DNA of 33,410 bases from Ectocarpus siliculosus (GCA_000310025.1 FN649747.1:1183346-1216755), one strand, 5' to 3'. Positions 10,348 through 19,572 are shown, numbered from the stretch's first letter. Made by a program: numbers and translations. Notes: generated from the sequence alone by a model not told the origin.

Positions 10348-13300
10348 CCCCCATTCCGATCCCCCCCCCCAATCCAACCCGCCTTCCGGCTCCATCGTTG
10401 CGCGGGTCTGTTTTTGTGCGCCTGCTGTTGTCTGTCTGTGTCGGGCAGGAGGAATGCCGCCGTGTACGCTCGCTGCTTCGAGAAGCGGAGTCTCGCTGTC
10501 GGGGATTGCAAGATCAGGTCGAGGAGTCTCGCGCGAGGGAGAGACGAGCTTCGACCGACGCGGATGACGCCAGAAGGAGAGCGGCCTTGGACGCCGGTGG
10601 GTATTCCGGGGGGTCGAAGGCTGGGGGCGCGACGGGGGGGGGTGTACTCATAGTCGTGCATGCCGTAGTCGTTAGACCATTGACCTCGCATCCCTACAAA
10701 GCCGGGACGGAGCACGCCGGGTTCTCACCGGACCAGGCTCTCACATCACCAAGCGCGAAGCGCCGTGAGGTATTTGGCGAGTCGCATGAAGGGTGAGCTG
10801 CATCCTGCTAAGGGTGTTCGGCATCTTGTGCGTACTTCCTTGCGTACGGACGACAACTACGTATGACTTAATTTATTTTCTGGTGCTTTCACTTCCAGAG
10901 ACAGTTGTAAGCACTGTGTAACTTAACTGCCGAGGATGCTTGACCATTTCAACACAACGTGGTGCGATCATCCCCCTTGCGCGGAGTGAGGGTTCTCCAC
11001 CCCGCACAACATGATCTACTCGACCACCATTATGGTTACCGCCAAAAAAAAAAAACGAGGAAAAAAAAAAAACGGTAACCTGGTTGCCGAGTTCGCGAAG
11101 TGAATTGGCTTGTTTTACAACGTCGTTGCCAAGCAACGAAAACCCAATCCCGATGGCAAACACCGAGGGGGGGGGGGGGGGGGTTACTCGTGTACACGCA
11201 TGTCGTAGTTATTAGACCATTGACCTCGCATCCCTTCATGGCCGGGACGGAGCGATATGCCGGGTTTTCGCCGGCCCAGCGTGGTATCTGACTTTTCGGT
11301 AGGGCGTGGCTTGGACATGGCGGCAACGAAGCGTGTAACATACCCTCTTGCGCCCCCACATTGCACAGCGCAGTGATAGAAGGGACAAAGTTGGGTCTCT
11401 TGCCGCCGTTGGCTGATCGACTTCCCTCCGTTGGGAATTTCTCTCCGGGGAAGTAGTTACAGACCCATTCCGCTGCCCCCCATTCGCCTGAACCCCCGTG
11501 TGTTGTTTTGGTCTTGCAGACAAGAAGCTGGTGTCTGCGGTAGACTCCGAGCGTGATCGGATCGTGGTGCTCAAGCACAAGCTCGAGGCCGCGGAGGACG
11601 CCGCTCGCGCCGCTGCCAAGGCTGCGAGGGCGTCGGCGGAGGGGGAGGCTAGGGGGAGGAGAGCGGCCGCGGAGCTCGCGGATCTAGCGCGAGAACAAAA
11701 GGTGCCAGCTTATGCAGTAGTCCCACCCCCCCATTGACAGCCATTGCCCCTCGCCGTGCGTGCGGCGTGGTAGAACTTTAGCAATCACGCGCGCGTACCG
11801 TAAGAGGCGGAGAGATAGCAGCCCCCCCTAGACCTTTGTTCAAAGCTCGATTGCTCCACGTCCAAGCTTTTGCCAATACGTGGTGTTTTTCGTATCTCGT
11901 CGAGGGCTTTCCGTAGACGCATCGGGCTCTTTCCGCACCCGCTTACAATAGTTGTGGAGCAGTCGAGCTTTGAAATTTGGTGTACGGCGGGTGCCATCTC
12001 TCCCCCTCTTGCGGGTAGTTGGCCGACACACGCAGAGGGAAGGACACCGTGCTCAAAAGCGCCGTTTGCCGGGTGCACACGTGCCGTCTCTCTGAGCATT
12101 AGTTCTGAATTTCTGATGGAATCCAACAGACTGACGAGATGTTAAACTATTTGCTATAGAATTTGAAGCCCGGGGACTGGTTTGTTTATTCCATGGTGAG
12201 GTGTCAGTACCGGATTTTTCTGCGGGTTTTAGGGTAAGGGTGGGTGGTCCCAACGTGAGCCGTTGACTGAGCATTTACTCGCAGCTTTGCCCCACTCCAC
12301 CGCCGTTTTACTACGAATCAGGCGGCGCTCCAGGTTGCCAACGGCGAGATCCGGGCGGCACGCACGGAGAGGATCGGCGCTCAGGAAGCGATGGAGGCCA
12401 TGAAGGCAGAGGCAGCGAGGAATATGGCAGATATGAAGGAGATCAGGTGTTGTTTCTTGTCGTTGTTGTCGTGCTTGCCCTTTCTCTGAGTCGACAGCTT
12501 TGCAAATGCAATGGTAGTTAGTAACAGGAAGTAGGCATCCTTTCTGCCTGCACTGCTGATATGTGGAAGAAGGAGGCGCATGGCATGGGCACGTAGTCGG
12601 ACTAGTGATGGCTGAAGGTACAATCGGGCCCGGTTAGTGTCGTTGGTGTTGGCGTATCGCTGCTGCCGTTGCAAGGTGTCTTGAGCACCGAAAGCGAGAA
12701 CGTCGCCTCCGATGGTTCCCATCACGCACCCTACCTGCCGCGACACTCGTATATATATTTTTTCTGTCAGAGATGCGCTCGAGGCTCGTGAGGCGACGCT
12801 CGCTGCTGAGCGGCAAGCGCGACGTCAGTGCCAACAGGAGCTCGAAGCGGCAGTGGCGCGAGCCAAGGTGCGAAAAAACATGAACAACAGCAAGCAACCA
12901 ACCATGAATTGAAAATGATTTGTGGCGAAGAGATGGTGGGTGTGCGGGACACAGGGTTGATTATCTCTTGCTATTGCATACGTATTTCCTTAAAACAGCG
13001 TTGATTCTTGTAATTCTCATCGGGCTTGCCGGTAGCTTTAGCACTGCTGCTGCTGCTGCTGCTGCGGCTGCTGCTGTGTGTGTTCGCACGCGTCTCTCCA
13101 TCTCTCCTGGCACCCCTTGCCCTTCCCCCTCTCCGCGGACGTGCCACAGGCGCTGGACCAAGAAAAGGAGGACGCGGAAGCTAAGATGATGGCGTCGGCG
13201 ATCGCGCAGGGGGACCTCCGGGCCGCTGTGATGGTGAAGGACAAGGTGCTCGAAGACCGCGAAAAGGTGCGTCCCACGGTAGGGGGGGGGGGGGGAGATC

Positions 13301-16300
13301 CCGTACATTTGGCCAATCCCCGATTCCGGGTTGTGTAGTCGGCGCTGTCTGGGCTGTGTCCTGCTCCCTGTTTATTTCCCCCTGAAGTGTATACGGCCGC
13401 AGGCGTGCTCTTTGGTGTCCGTCATTGCCGTTGCGTGTTCTTAGAGCGTCCTGTTCCGTTCCGTTGGCGCTCGTACACATGCTTTGGTGTACCGCGCCTT
13501 TGCCGCACTTCCATGTTCTTCGAGTTGGCGGCCGAGGCAGAGAAAAGAAGTTTTTTGTGCTGTTATCCGCAAAATCCTTAAGATTACAACATCCCCGCTC
13601 GAGCGGCCGAACTTAGGGGACGTCCCTTTCTTCCTGCCCAAAATCTGGCACACACACGCCCCCGTGTACTCTGGCCACGAAACGCTTGGCTTTGCCCGTT
13701 ATTGTCACGGTGGCCTTGTTGTTTATTTTCGCTTTGGAAAAAACAGCTCGTCAAGGAGCTGCGGCTGAGGGAGGGAGACGCCCTGGCTGAGGCACAGGCA
13801 TGGCGTGACCGTCTGGACGCGCAGCAGGCCGAGTCCGACCAGCGGCTGGACGCCGCGAGGGAGGAGGTGTCGGAGCTTGAGGCGCAGGCGAGCCGCTCGG
13901 TTTTCGTGGACTGTTTCTGTTTTCCCGCTGGTCTGTCTGTGCTTGGCGGTCAGGGTCAGTTCTTGTCGCGTCATTTGAATGAAGTGTTTGTTTGATCGAG
14001 GTGTCTAAATCTTGTCGCGTTATTTGCCGTGTTTGTTTGGTCGAGGTGTCTAAATCTTGTCTCGTTGTTTGCCGTGTCTGTTTGGTCGAGGTGTCTCTGT
14101 TCGGCAAGAGTTGTACCTGTACGTCTGTCGTGTCGTTGTCTCTCTGCCTCTTGGAGTAGTGCCCCGCCGCCCCGTGCCTGCCGCACTGCCTACGATATCC
14201 AGGGCCTTGCGTGCGGCCTTCTTGCTCTGCGTGGCTTCGTCAGGGATTGATTTTGGCGTTCCCCCTTTTGGATGACGATGCACCCTTTGTGTGTGTGTGT
14301 TTTTTTTTTTTTTTGTCTTGACTTCAAATCAGTGTGTTAGGGCTGCGTGGTTGTCGCTGAACCCGCTCTTTCCCCGTGTGTGTGTTCGGCCTGCCTGGGC
14401 CTGCCCGCAGGTTGTGGCGCTGTCTGGCGTGGAGGACCAGCTGAGAGAGGTGTTCAAGGAGCTGCGAAGGTACACAAGGCTAACTCGCCCCTCTCGCGCG
14501 TGCGCGTGTTGAGGCCATCGATCGGGCCTTCGGTTCACACGACGACGTTGGGTGTCGTGCAGGTTTTATCATACCTCATTCGTTGGCCATCGGTTCTCTC
14601 TATGGACGACTGCCGAAAGCACGACACCCCCATGCCTCTACCCCTCTCTCTTACCGCTCTTTGCGCACGAAATTCGTCCTGTATAACTACTCCGTAAGAC
14701 TGTACACAAGACAATTGGATTTTGGATTTTTTTTATTTTATGTTCTTTGAGGTTCGCTGGGGTGTTCGAGTCAAAAACACGTGAGCTGTGTGGACTGTTC
14801 GAGCTTGGGAAGCGTCAGCTGATTCACACCAACATGCTTTACTTCCGTCTTGCATTACGCCTTGATGACAATACTACTTACCTCTGATGAGCCCACTCCG
14901 GAAGTGCGTCTTGTACGTAGATACAAACGTGTGCGTCGTTTTCTGCTCGGTATTGCCTGCCTGCTCGGTTGCGTTGTTCGGCTATCGCCTCTTGTTCACC
15001 GTCTACCCGCTGCCGCTGGACCGCCGCACGGCAAAAAAAAAAAAGGTACCGCAAGCGCCACGAATCCGAGGATGACGGCAAAGGCGACGGAGGCGGCGGC
15101 GACGACCGGCAGGGAGGTGAGTCCTCGCGGGACGGCAGTGGGCGACGCCAGAGGAGCTGTTCGACAGAGTTGACCGCCGTTGCGGCGGTGACGGCCGCGG
15201 CGAAGGCGGTCGAGGAGGAGCTGAGGGCACAGCTCGAGGCTAAGGACCAAGCTCTGAGGCGAGTCGCACCCTTGTCCTCGTCCCAAGCGCTACTGCTGTA
15301 GCGCAAAGAAGGACGCTTGTGTCGTCCTTGTCAACAAGCTATACCGCGAAACGAAGGACGCTTGTGTCTGCGTGAGGCGTATCTTTGCCCCGTTTGGGAG
15401 CGGCTGCTGTGTCATATGGTTAGCTTGGACATGCGTGTCTAAATTTATTTTTGCCGAGGTGCACTGGGTGGTCCTTCCGACCTGCAGGCATTCATTGTAG
15501 TGCATGGCGGGGTAGAAATCGTAAGCATTCCTTTGGCCGTCCTGTCCATAAAGTATGGAATACACCAAACTGTTGTTGTTTGGTTTGTGATTCAACCACA
15601 ACCGCAGCCCCCCTCCAAGCATGTGGTGTGCGTGCTATACGGCACTCTGCTGCTGCGTCGTCAGTGCTCAGGAAAGGCGTCAGCATTGAATTAATATGTA
15701 TCCTCACCCACCCACCCCGCACGGCGCGTGTTCGTTGTACAGGTACGTGGAGAATGAGCTGCTGGGCATGAAATCTCTGTTCGAAAGTAAGGAGGCGTGC
15801 TTGCGGCAGGAGCTGGGCGAGGAGCGGGACAAACTAGCGGGCGAGGTGGGCGTGCTGAGGCAGCGGCTGGAGCAAGCTGAAGAATCGAGAGCTGCAGCAG
15901 AGGTATTTTGAACAGACGCTTTTGCTATCGGAGTACAAAGTGGCATGCTGCATCGTATTTGCGCTATACAAGCCCAATAAAATTGTTTCTGTTTTTTTTC
16001 TTTCGTGAGTGTGTGGACGTGTCTAGGCCCTTTCTATTTTTTTTGTGTTTTGTCTTGCGTAAGCGTGTTTGGCGTAGTCCGACTGGTGTGACTATGGGAG
16101 GCGTCTGCGTTGGTTGAATCAGGATGTAACAAGATACTTGTGGGCAGAGTTCGGAGCGTTTTTCTTTGCGTACAACAACCCAACGCTCTTCTGCCTCGTA
16201 GCCAGATGCCTCTACCCCATATTTTTTCTCCCGCCTCTCCGCGCTTTCGGATTCCCAGCATTGTCGTAGAATTATGGTCTACATGCCGCGATCCTGTGCA

Positions 16301-18503
16301 CAGCAGTAGGTCCTTTTGGCCTTGTCCTTTTAATCGCCACCCTAAGGTGAATGCATACGGTGATCGATCGTGTATGACTGCCGTGACGTTACCGTAACAG
16401 GAATCCGCCCGTCAACACGCGTCAACGTCGGGTGCCCTCCGCTCCAGCTTGCGAAATGGGGACCGTCGGTCGAAAGAGGTGCAGTAACAGTTACATTCCG
16501 CAGAATGCAGTCAACTGTAGGGATAAGAACTGCATATTGTGTACAGTATGTAGATACGTGTAGTTGGGTGGCTTTCGACTCGTTGCATGTCGCAACATGA
16601 GGGCGACGGGTATCCGGGAGCCGCTTGTTGGTCCGTTTGTGCGCTCGAGGCATGTACCGTTTGTGCCTTTGGGGCATCTACAGTAGTAGTGCCGTCCATT
16701 TTCGGTGCTGGCTGTGACCATGTTCGCTTCCGGGTATAAGAAAGGGCACACGAGATGCAACGTACTGGATTTTTACGAGCAATATATTGTATAGCAGCAA
16801 GGTTTCTTGTTAGTCCGAAAATTGTGCACGTGTACTACTGTACATCCGTAGTCTACAATAGGCTCAACGCTTACGTAGCTCTTGAGTAAGGACAGAAGAA
16901 GATGAAGCAGGTGACGAAGGAGGGCAAGCTATGTGGCCTTACCGCGCAGGATCCACAGCAACACCGTCACACCGTCGCAGAGGGTTCGCCGCTTGAAAGC
17001 CTTCATTGGCACGCCCGCAAGAGGTCGAAGACATGAGGGAGCGATACCCACCCCCAGTATAGCAGGCGGTGGCAGCCGGCGGAAGATAACGATGATTGTG
17101 ATGCTGCGGCTAAGGATGTGCACGACATATGCATAGCAGCAGTGTATACCCGACCGCCATGGGCCGGGATTCACTCATTTACCAGAGGGTGCCAATGCTG
17201 AACTTGCTTGCCCGGAATTTTTTTTTATTGGATCTTCAAATGTCCCTCCTTCCCCTTGTTACCGGCACCGGCGCTTCTTCTCCTGCGGAGCGATCAAGCT
17301 TATTTGGAAGTCGGTGTTGAAAAGGGGGGTCTGGTACACACCGCCGCCATATGCATCCACCAATATCCGTAACAGCACGTGTGTGTGTACAACGAAGGTG
17401 GTGTCTTGCATCATCGATCATCACTGCAGCCAGTCTACCTGTGTGGTTGCTTGCGTGTCAAAGTTGCTGTCCGGGGTGCGTACAATACACAAACTTTGTA
17501 GCATACTCGAATGGGTAGTCTTTCTGTGCGTGTATTTATTTTTCCTTAATACTACATGTAGGAACGAAGGAGAACTGCTGTTGAGTCTGTCACTGATGAG
17601 CTCGAGCACGGGGAAACATCACGTTCCGAGAACGAGAGGTACCCTTCCTGCTGAGAGGCTGTCTGTGCTAGGAGCCGGAGCGAGGAGGGATTCAAGGCCC
17701 ATCCAGCAACGAAACAACCACACCGGCCGGCCGCCGACCGTTCATCCGACGCGCATGATCGCCGTTTGCCAACAAACGACGTGCTGCATTAGTTTTGGAG
17801 TTCTGCGAAGGCCAAGCGTGTTGGGGTAGACGACAGATAGATTTAATTCAGGAATAATGGATGTTGGGTGGCTGCGTTTCGTTGTTCCGTTACGGTGTTC
17901 GATGTCATACAAGTATGTTCGATCGTTCGATCGCTCTCGTTGGGTGTTCGTGTGTTCCGTGTAGCATCAGGCTTGTTGTCTTGAACCTGCAGGCGCCGAG
18001 GAACTCGGCGATCATCATGTGACGTGCATGGACGGAACGGGACGGTGGTCATCCGCCTTGCCTACTTGCAAGGAGTGGTGCTGCTGGTGCTGGTGCTGTG
18101 CTGCGCTTCCATCCACACACAGGATGTATCCTCTTCTTTGTGCACTTTCGTTCCCTGCATATGTCAAACTGCATGAGACGCAAAAGCAACACAACGGACA
18201 CATGTCTACAGCCAACATATGTTTGAAGTGCCAATACCGTTTCTCTATCTCTGCGTGTGCCTGCCGCTGCTGCTGCTGCTGCTGTTGCGGATACCATCTG
18301 TAAAGTTGGAAGAGACGCTACGAGCTCTCCTTCTCAAACACACATCCCAAATGGCCGCAGCAGAGGCAACTTCGCAGAAATTATCCAAGATGGCTGCCAT
18401 TTTCCAGCAGCTGCAAGGAGATCAAGACGGCGGGAGGACAGCAGCATCGGTGGAACAGGTAGCCCCTGCACACGGCCAGGCATCACCCCTCGTTCCTCGT
18501 TGA
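2482..18503 (+). CDS. LRR and coiled-coil protein, LRRCC1/VFL1-like (multi-exon gene 1)
   Basis: My model has exons 2482-2739, 5401-5607, 6028-6969, 7624-8154, 8462-8926, 9395-9517, 9965-10093, 10449-10596, 11520-11701, 12322-12446, 12771-12867, 13150-13266, 13747-13887, 14411-14469, 15046-15258, 15743-15902, 17562-17638, one unresolved short exon, and 18306-18503. It gives about 1,400 residues. ATG 2482 is the first ATG in the frame that enters the LRR. Residues about 60-230 are leucine-rich repeats with a capping motif, about 230-750 are low-complexity, and about 760-1,370 are coiled coil. Reading phase is preserved across the joins up to 17638, which strongly supports one gene. Animal LRRCC1 and Chlamydomonas VFL1 share this layout and act in centriole or basal-body orientation. 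That role here is inference from architecture only; other centrosomal or axonemal LRR proteins remain possible. A flagellate life stage would fit. Confidence 0.8.
3805..3878 (-). pseudogene. Degenerate tRNA-like relic in intron 1
   Basis: On the minus strand, TAGCTGATGATGG (3858-3870) is a near match to the pol III box A. GGTTCTACTCC (3818-3828) matches box B at all but one fixed position. Between them TGACT and AGTCA can form an anticodon-like stem around CTCGA. An imperfect 5-of-7 acceptor pairing (3808-3814 with 3871-3877) is possible. The D stem does not pair, the variable region is missing and position 33 is not T, so a working tRNA is unlikely. It may be an old tRNA gene or the head of a tRNA-derived SINE. 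Confidence 0.4.
4145..4196. repeat. (AG)n followed by (GCT)n microsatellite
   Basis: Ten AG units (4145-4164) are followed by about ten GCT units (4168-4196), all inside intron 1. Not coding. Confidence 0.9.
4197..4900. repeat. Direct repeat pair of about 60 bp, 640 bp apart
   Basis: 4197-4255 and 4837-4900 share AACCAAA, then ATCTCTCCTCTCGCTTCCTC, then CGCCGATAG, GCTAACAGCAG and AGTGTAG, with one 4-bp insertion in the second copy. The arms could be the ends of an inserted element or a local duplication. No coding sequence lies between them. The pair is inside intron 1. Confidence 0.7.
4591..4654. repeat. Tandem duplication, 35-bp unit, two copies
   Basis: GTACCGTGACCTGACGAGGG plus CGCTA is repeated from 4626 with one mismatch (GACCTGGCGAGGG). 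It lies between the arms of the 4197/4837 direct repeat. Confidence 0.85.
5342..5364. repeat. (CCCG)n microsatellite near the exon 2 acceptor
   Basis: Five to six CCCG units lie about 35 bp before the exon 2 acceptor at 5400 and may serve as part of its pyrimidine-rich tract. Confidence 0.85.
7378..7557. mobile_element. 180-bp MITE with TA target duplication (Tc1/mariner-like ends)
   Basis: The element begins CAGTGGGGGTCCCTG and ends with the exact reverse complement CAGGGACCCCCACTG. The inverted similarity continues inward through AGTGCC after a 3-bp mismatch. It is flanked by TA on both sides (7376-7377 and 7558-7559), the target duplication of the Tc1/mariner superfamily, whose ends often start CAGTG. 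Inside, GGCACTA recurs several times. It has no coding capacity, so it would need a transposase supplied in trans. It lies in intron 3 of gene 1 and the 3' end is 66 bp before exon 4. Confidence 0.85.
7624..8926 (+). other. Gene 1 exons 4-5: disordered linker leading into coiled coil
   Basis: Exon 4 (7624-8154) starts with a short Ala/Arg helix and turns into Gly/Arg/Ser-rich low complexity. Exon 5 (8462-8926) also starts low-complexity, then passes near 8740 into an Ala/Arg/Glu helix ending AREREARESAQEEGRE. I place the exon 5 acceptor at CCATAG before 8462 because it has a good pyrimidine tract, and it keeps phase 0 and an open frame to the GTGAGA donor at 8927. The stronger-looking CCGCAG at 8573 gives an early stop in the required phase. 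Confidence 0.65.
9518..9523 (+). other. Candidate GC donor (GC-AG intron 6)
   Basis: Exon 6 ends CAG at 9517 and is followed by GCAAGG. The next GT (9533) gives phase 1 and cannot join exon 7, which starts in phase 0. The consensus for GC donors is AG before GCAAGT, matched here at five of six intron positions. Confidence 0.65.
10309..10344. repeat. (TC)n microsatellite in intron 7
   Basis: A near-perfect TC/CT run of about 18 units lies 100 bp upstream of exon 8. It could act as an extended pyrimidine tract. Confidence 0.9.
10641..10740 (-). repeat. Dispersed ~100-bp repeat, copy 1
   Basis: Shared core: GCATGCCGTAGTCGTTAGAC, CATTGACCTCGCATCC, GCCGGGACGGAGC and CCGGGTT. It follows a run of eight or nine G on the + strand, so in the opposite orientation the element would end in a C tract. 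It is in gene 1 intron 8 (10597-11519), which also contains copy 2. No terminal repeats or target duplication are evident. Confidence 0.75.
11034..11080. repeat. Twin A12 tracts between inverted GGTTACCG arms
   Basis: GGTTACCG (11034-11041) and its reverse complement CGGTAACC (11073-11080) bracket two runs of twelve A separated by CGAGG. The arms are perfect over 8 bp. The site sits between two copies of the dispersed repeat in the same intron. Confidence 0.8.
11184..11280 (-). repeat. Dispersed ~100-bp repeat, copy 2
   Basis: It closely matches copy 1: ACGCATGTCGTAGTTATTAG, ACCATTGACCTCGCATCC, GGCCGGGACGGAGC, CCGGGTTTTCGCCGGCCCAG. It is preceded by a run of 17 G at 11167-11183. Same intron and same orientation as copy 1. 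Confidence 0.8.
11796..12017. mobile_element. 222-bp foldback element (MITE-like), TA at both ends
   Basis: The arms are 11796-11859 and 11954-12017, about 64 bp each. The outer part pairs GTAAGAGGCGGAGAGATAGC with the complement of the block near 11990-12013. The inner part TTCAAAGCTCGATTGCTCCA C pairs with 11954-11974 with one mismatch. A central unpaired loop of about 94 bp lies between. TACC at the left and GGTA at the right leave a TA at each outer edge, compatible with a TA target duplication. No coding capacity. It lies in gene 1 intron 9 and is unrelated in sequence to the 7378 element. Confidence 0.75.
13044..13076. repeat. (CTG)n microsatellite, intron 11
   Basis: About eleven CTG units with one CGG interruption, upstream of exon 12. 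Not coding in the gene 1 frame. Confidence 0.9.
13888..13893 (+). other. Candidate GC donor (intron 13)
   Basis: Exon 13 ends GCGCAG at 13887 and is followed by GCGAGC. A GT donor at 13903 (TCG before GTTTTC) also keeps phase 0, so this one is ambiguous. The GC site fits the donor consensus better. Confidence 0.4.
13961..14096. repeat. Tandem repeat, ~45-bp unit, three copies
   Basis: Units start at 13961, 14010 and 14055. Each runs TCTTGTCGCG, then TTATTTG, GTGTTTGTTTGGTCGAGG and TGTCTAAA, with point differences. The first copy carries a 4-bp insertion. It lies in intron 13. Confidence 0.85.
15259..15264 (+). other. Candidate GC donor (intron 15)
   Basis: Exon 15 ends CTGAG at 15258, followed by GCGAGT. 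Phase 2 is needed to join exon 16, which starts with one base then TAC GTG GAG. Only this site supplies it before the in-frame TAG at 15299. The flanking helix reads ALRRYVENELL without a break. Confidence 0.65.
15903..17561 (+). other. Long intron 16 of gene 1, no gene seen
   Basis: This 1.66-kb intron has GTATTT donor and TGTAG acceptor. It holds no recognisable protein family or RNA gene. A possible 15-nt microexon at 16896-16910 has an acceptor GGACAG, a donor GTGACG and an in-phase KKMKQ reading; I did not include it in the model. Confidence 0.55.
17562..18503 (+). other. Gene 1 terminal exons and stop
   Basis: Exon 17562-17638 encodes ERRRTAVESVTDELEHGETS and ends in phase 2 at a GTACCC donor. 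The last exon, 18306-18503, encodes LEETLRALLLKHTSQMAAAE and further helix, then a short polar tail and a TGA stop. It needs phase 0, so one more exon of length 3n+1 must lie between them. Candidates are 17993-18023 (GT donor) or 17971-17992 (GC donor); neither is convincing. Joining 17638 directly to 18306 gives another open but non-helical frame ending at a TAG. No clear polyadenylation signal is seen downstream. Confidence 0.5.
18268..18285. repeat. (CTG)n microsatellite before the last exon of gene 1
   Basis: Six CTG units lie inside the presumed pyrimidine tract region, 20 bp upstream of the acceptor at 18305. Confidence 0.85.
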
Positions 18504-19572
18504 TATCAAGCACAACAGAGCACAGCCAGCACAGCAGCAGCGCGGCAGACAGCAGAGTGTGAGATTGAAGGGGGGGATCCGCAAAGTGCAACAAGCTTAT
18601 AACCCGTGCAGGATACGCTCGCCGGCCGCACGAAAAAAAAAAAACGGATTTTATGCCGTCCCGGTGGCCTGCGCGTGTGCTCTCTGGCCGCTCGCCATAG
18701 CGAAGCGAATAGGCCTCCAGCAGCACTCAGACAGACGCGACAGCCTTCAGGTGCTCCTAGCTAGGGTTCCTGGCCCTTGGTTCGGGCTCAAAAAGTCTAC
18801 GGATAATTTATTTTTATTCCGGGCCTCCACCTGCATTTTAGACTCCGAGACACGTGGTCGAGGGACACTCCGAGCCGCGCTCGGGCCTACTTTAGACCGA
18901 GCTACGAGCGTGGCGGGCGGGCGGGCCTGGTAGATCGCTGCACCAGGGGGCATTGTGACATGGACACCGGCTCTGGCATCCGCGGCGCACAGAGGACCAA
19001 GAGTCACGGTGAGTTGAACCTGAGGCCAAAGGCCCATCGACAGAGGTTTTTCCCTCAAAGTTCGGGAACGTGACACACACGCGCGACACAGGTTATTTTT
19101 CCCAGCAGGTGCCCTCGGGCTGCTTTTTTTTTTTACTTTTTTTTTTGGCGATTTTTGTCAATTGCTGGTTGATGATGATCGGTGAGAACGACGCCAGGGT
19201 TCGAGCTCGCTTGTTGTCAAGGATGCCATTGCAACTCATACACGAGGCTGATAGCAAGAGTTCTGGAAGAGATATCATGGGCCCTGCATGTGTGTTCGTG
19301 AAGCTTGAGCTCCATCGAGTTGGTGTGGCGTCTTTTATTGCACTTACAATTTTGGTTGATTTTCACCGCCGAAGAGCAGATTGCGCGCGCTCTCTCCACA
19401 CACACCCAGCTGGTTTGAGTGTGTGAACGACTTTTTGTTACAACTCTGTTTTTGCCCGTCCTTGTCGTGCTCTCCACAATTCGCATTTCCCATCCGGCGG
19501 TCTCATCTCTCCTCCTCGGGTTGTGTGCCCGTCCTCTCCCTCTGTCTCCGAAGGACTGCGGGTCACCCTGGA
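18504..19572. other. Spacer between gene 1 and gene 2
   Basis: About 1.07 kb with poly-A and poly-T runs (18633-18645, 19124-19146) and a short GGCGGGC run near 18909. It must hold the gene 1 3' UTR, its polyadenylation site and the gene 2 promoter/5' UTR, but I cannot place these. Open frames here are short and unsupported. Confidence 0.5.

Larger units (their letters stand above)
9395..15902 (+). other. Gene 1 exons 6-16: coiled coil built from small exons
   Basis: Eleven small exons, most of 33-60 codons, encode Ala/Glu/Arg/Leu-rich heptad sequence with almost no Pro or Gly. Examples are SLELRLAQAETDAAAAVLGQ, DSERDRIVVLKHKLEAAEDA and LRQELGEERDKLAGEVGVLR. Splice phases match at every join: 0,0,1,0,2,0,0,0,2,2,0 after exons 6 to 16. 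Exon 15 is the weak point. Its acceptor at 15045 follows an A12 run, and a second open frame with a perfect GTGAGT donor at 15117 overlaps it. The domain probably forms a long rod for self-association or centrosomal anchoring, which is inference. Confidence 0.75.

Noticed and set aside
16338-16574. Possible inverted-repeat element between GCCACCC and GGGTGGC
   Set aside because: Only the outer 7 bp and scattered inner words match; pairing is not continuous and there is no target duplication.
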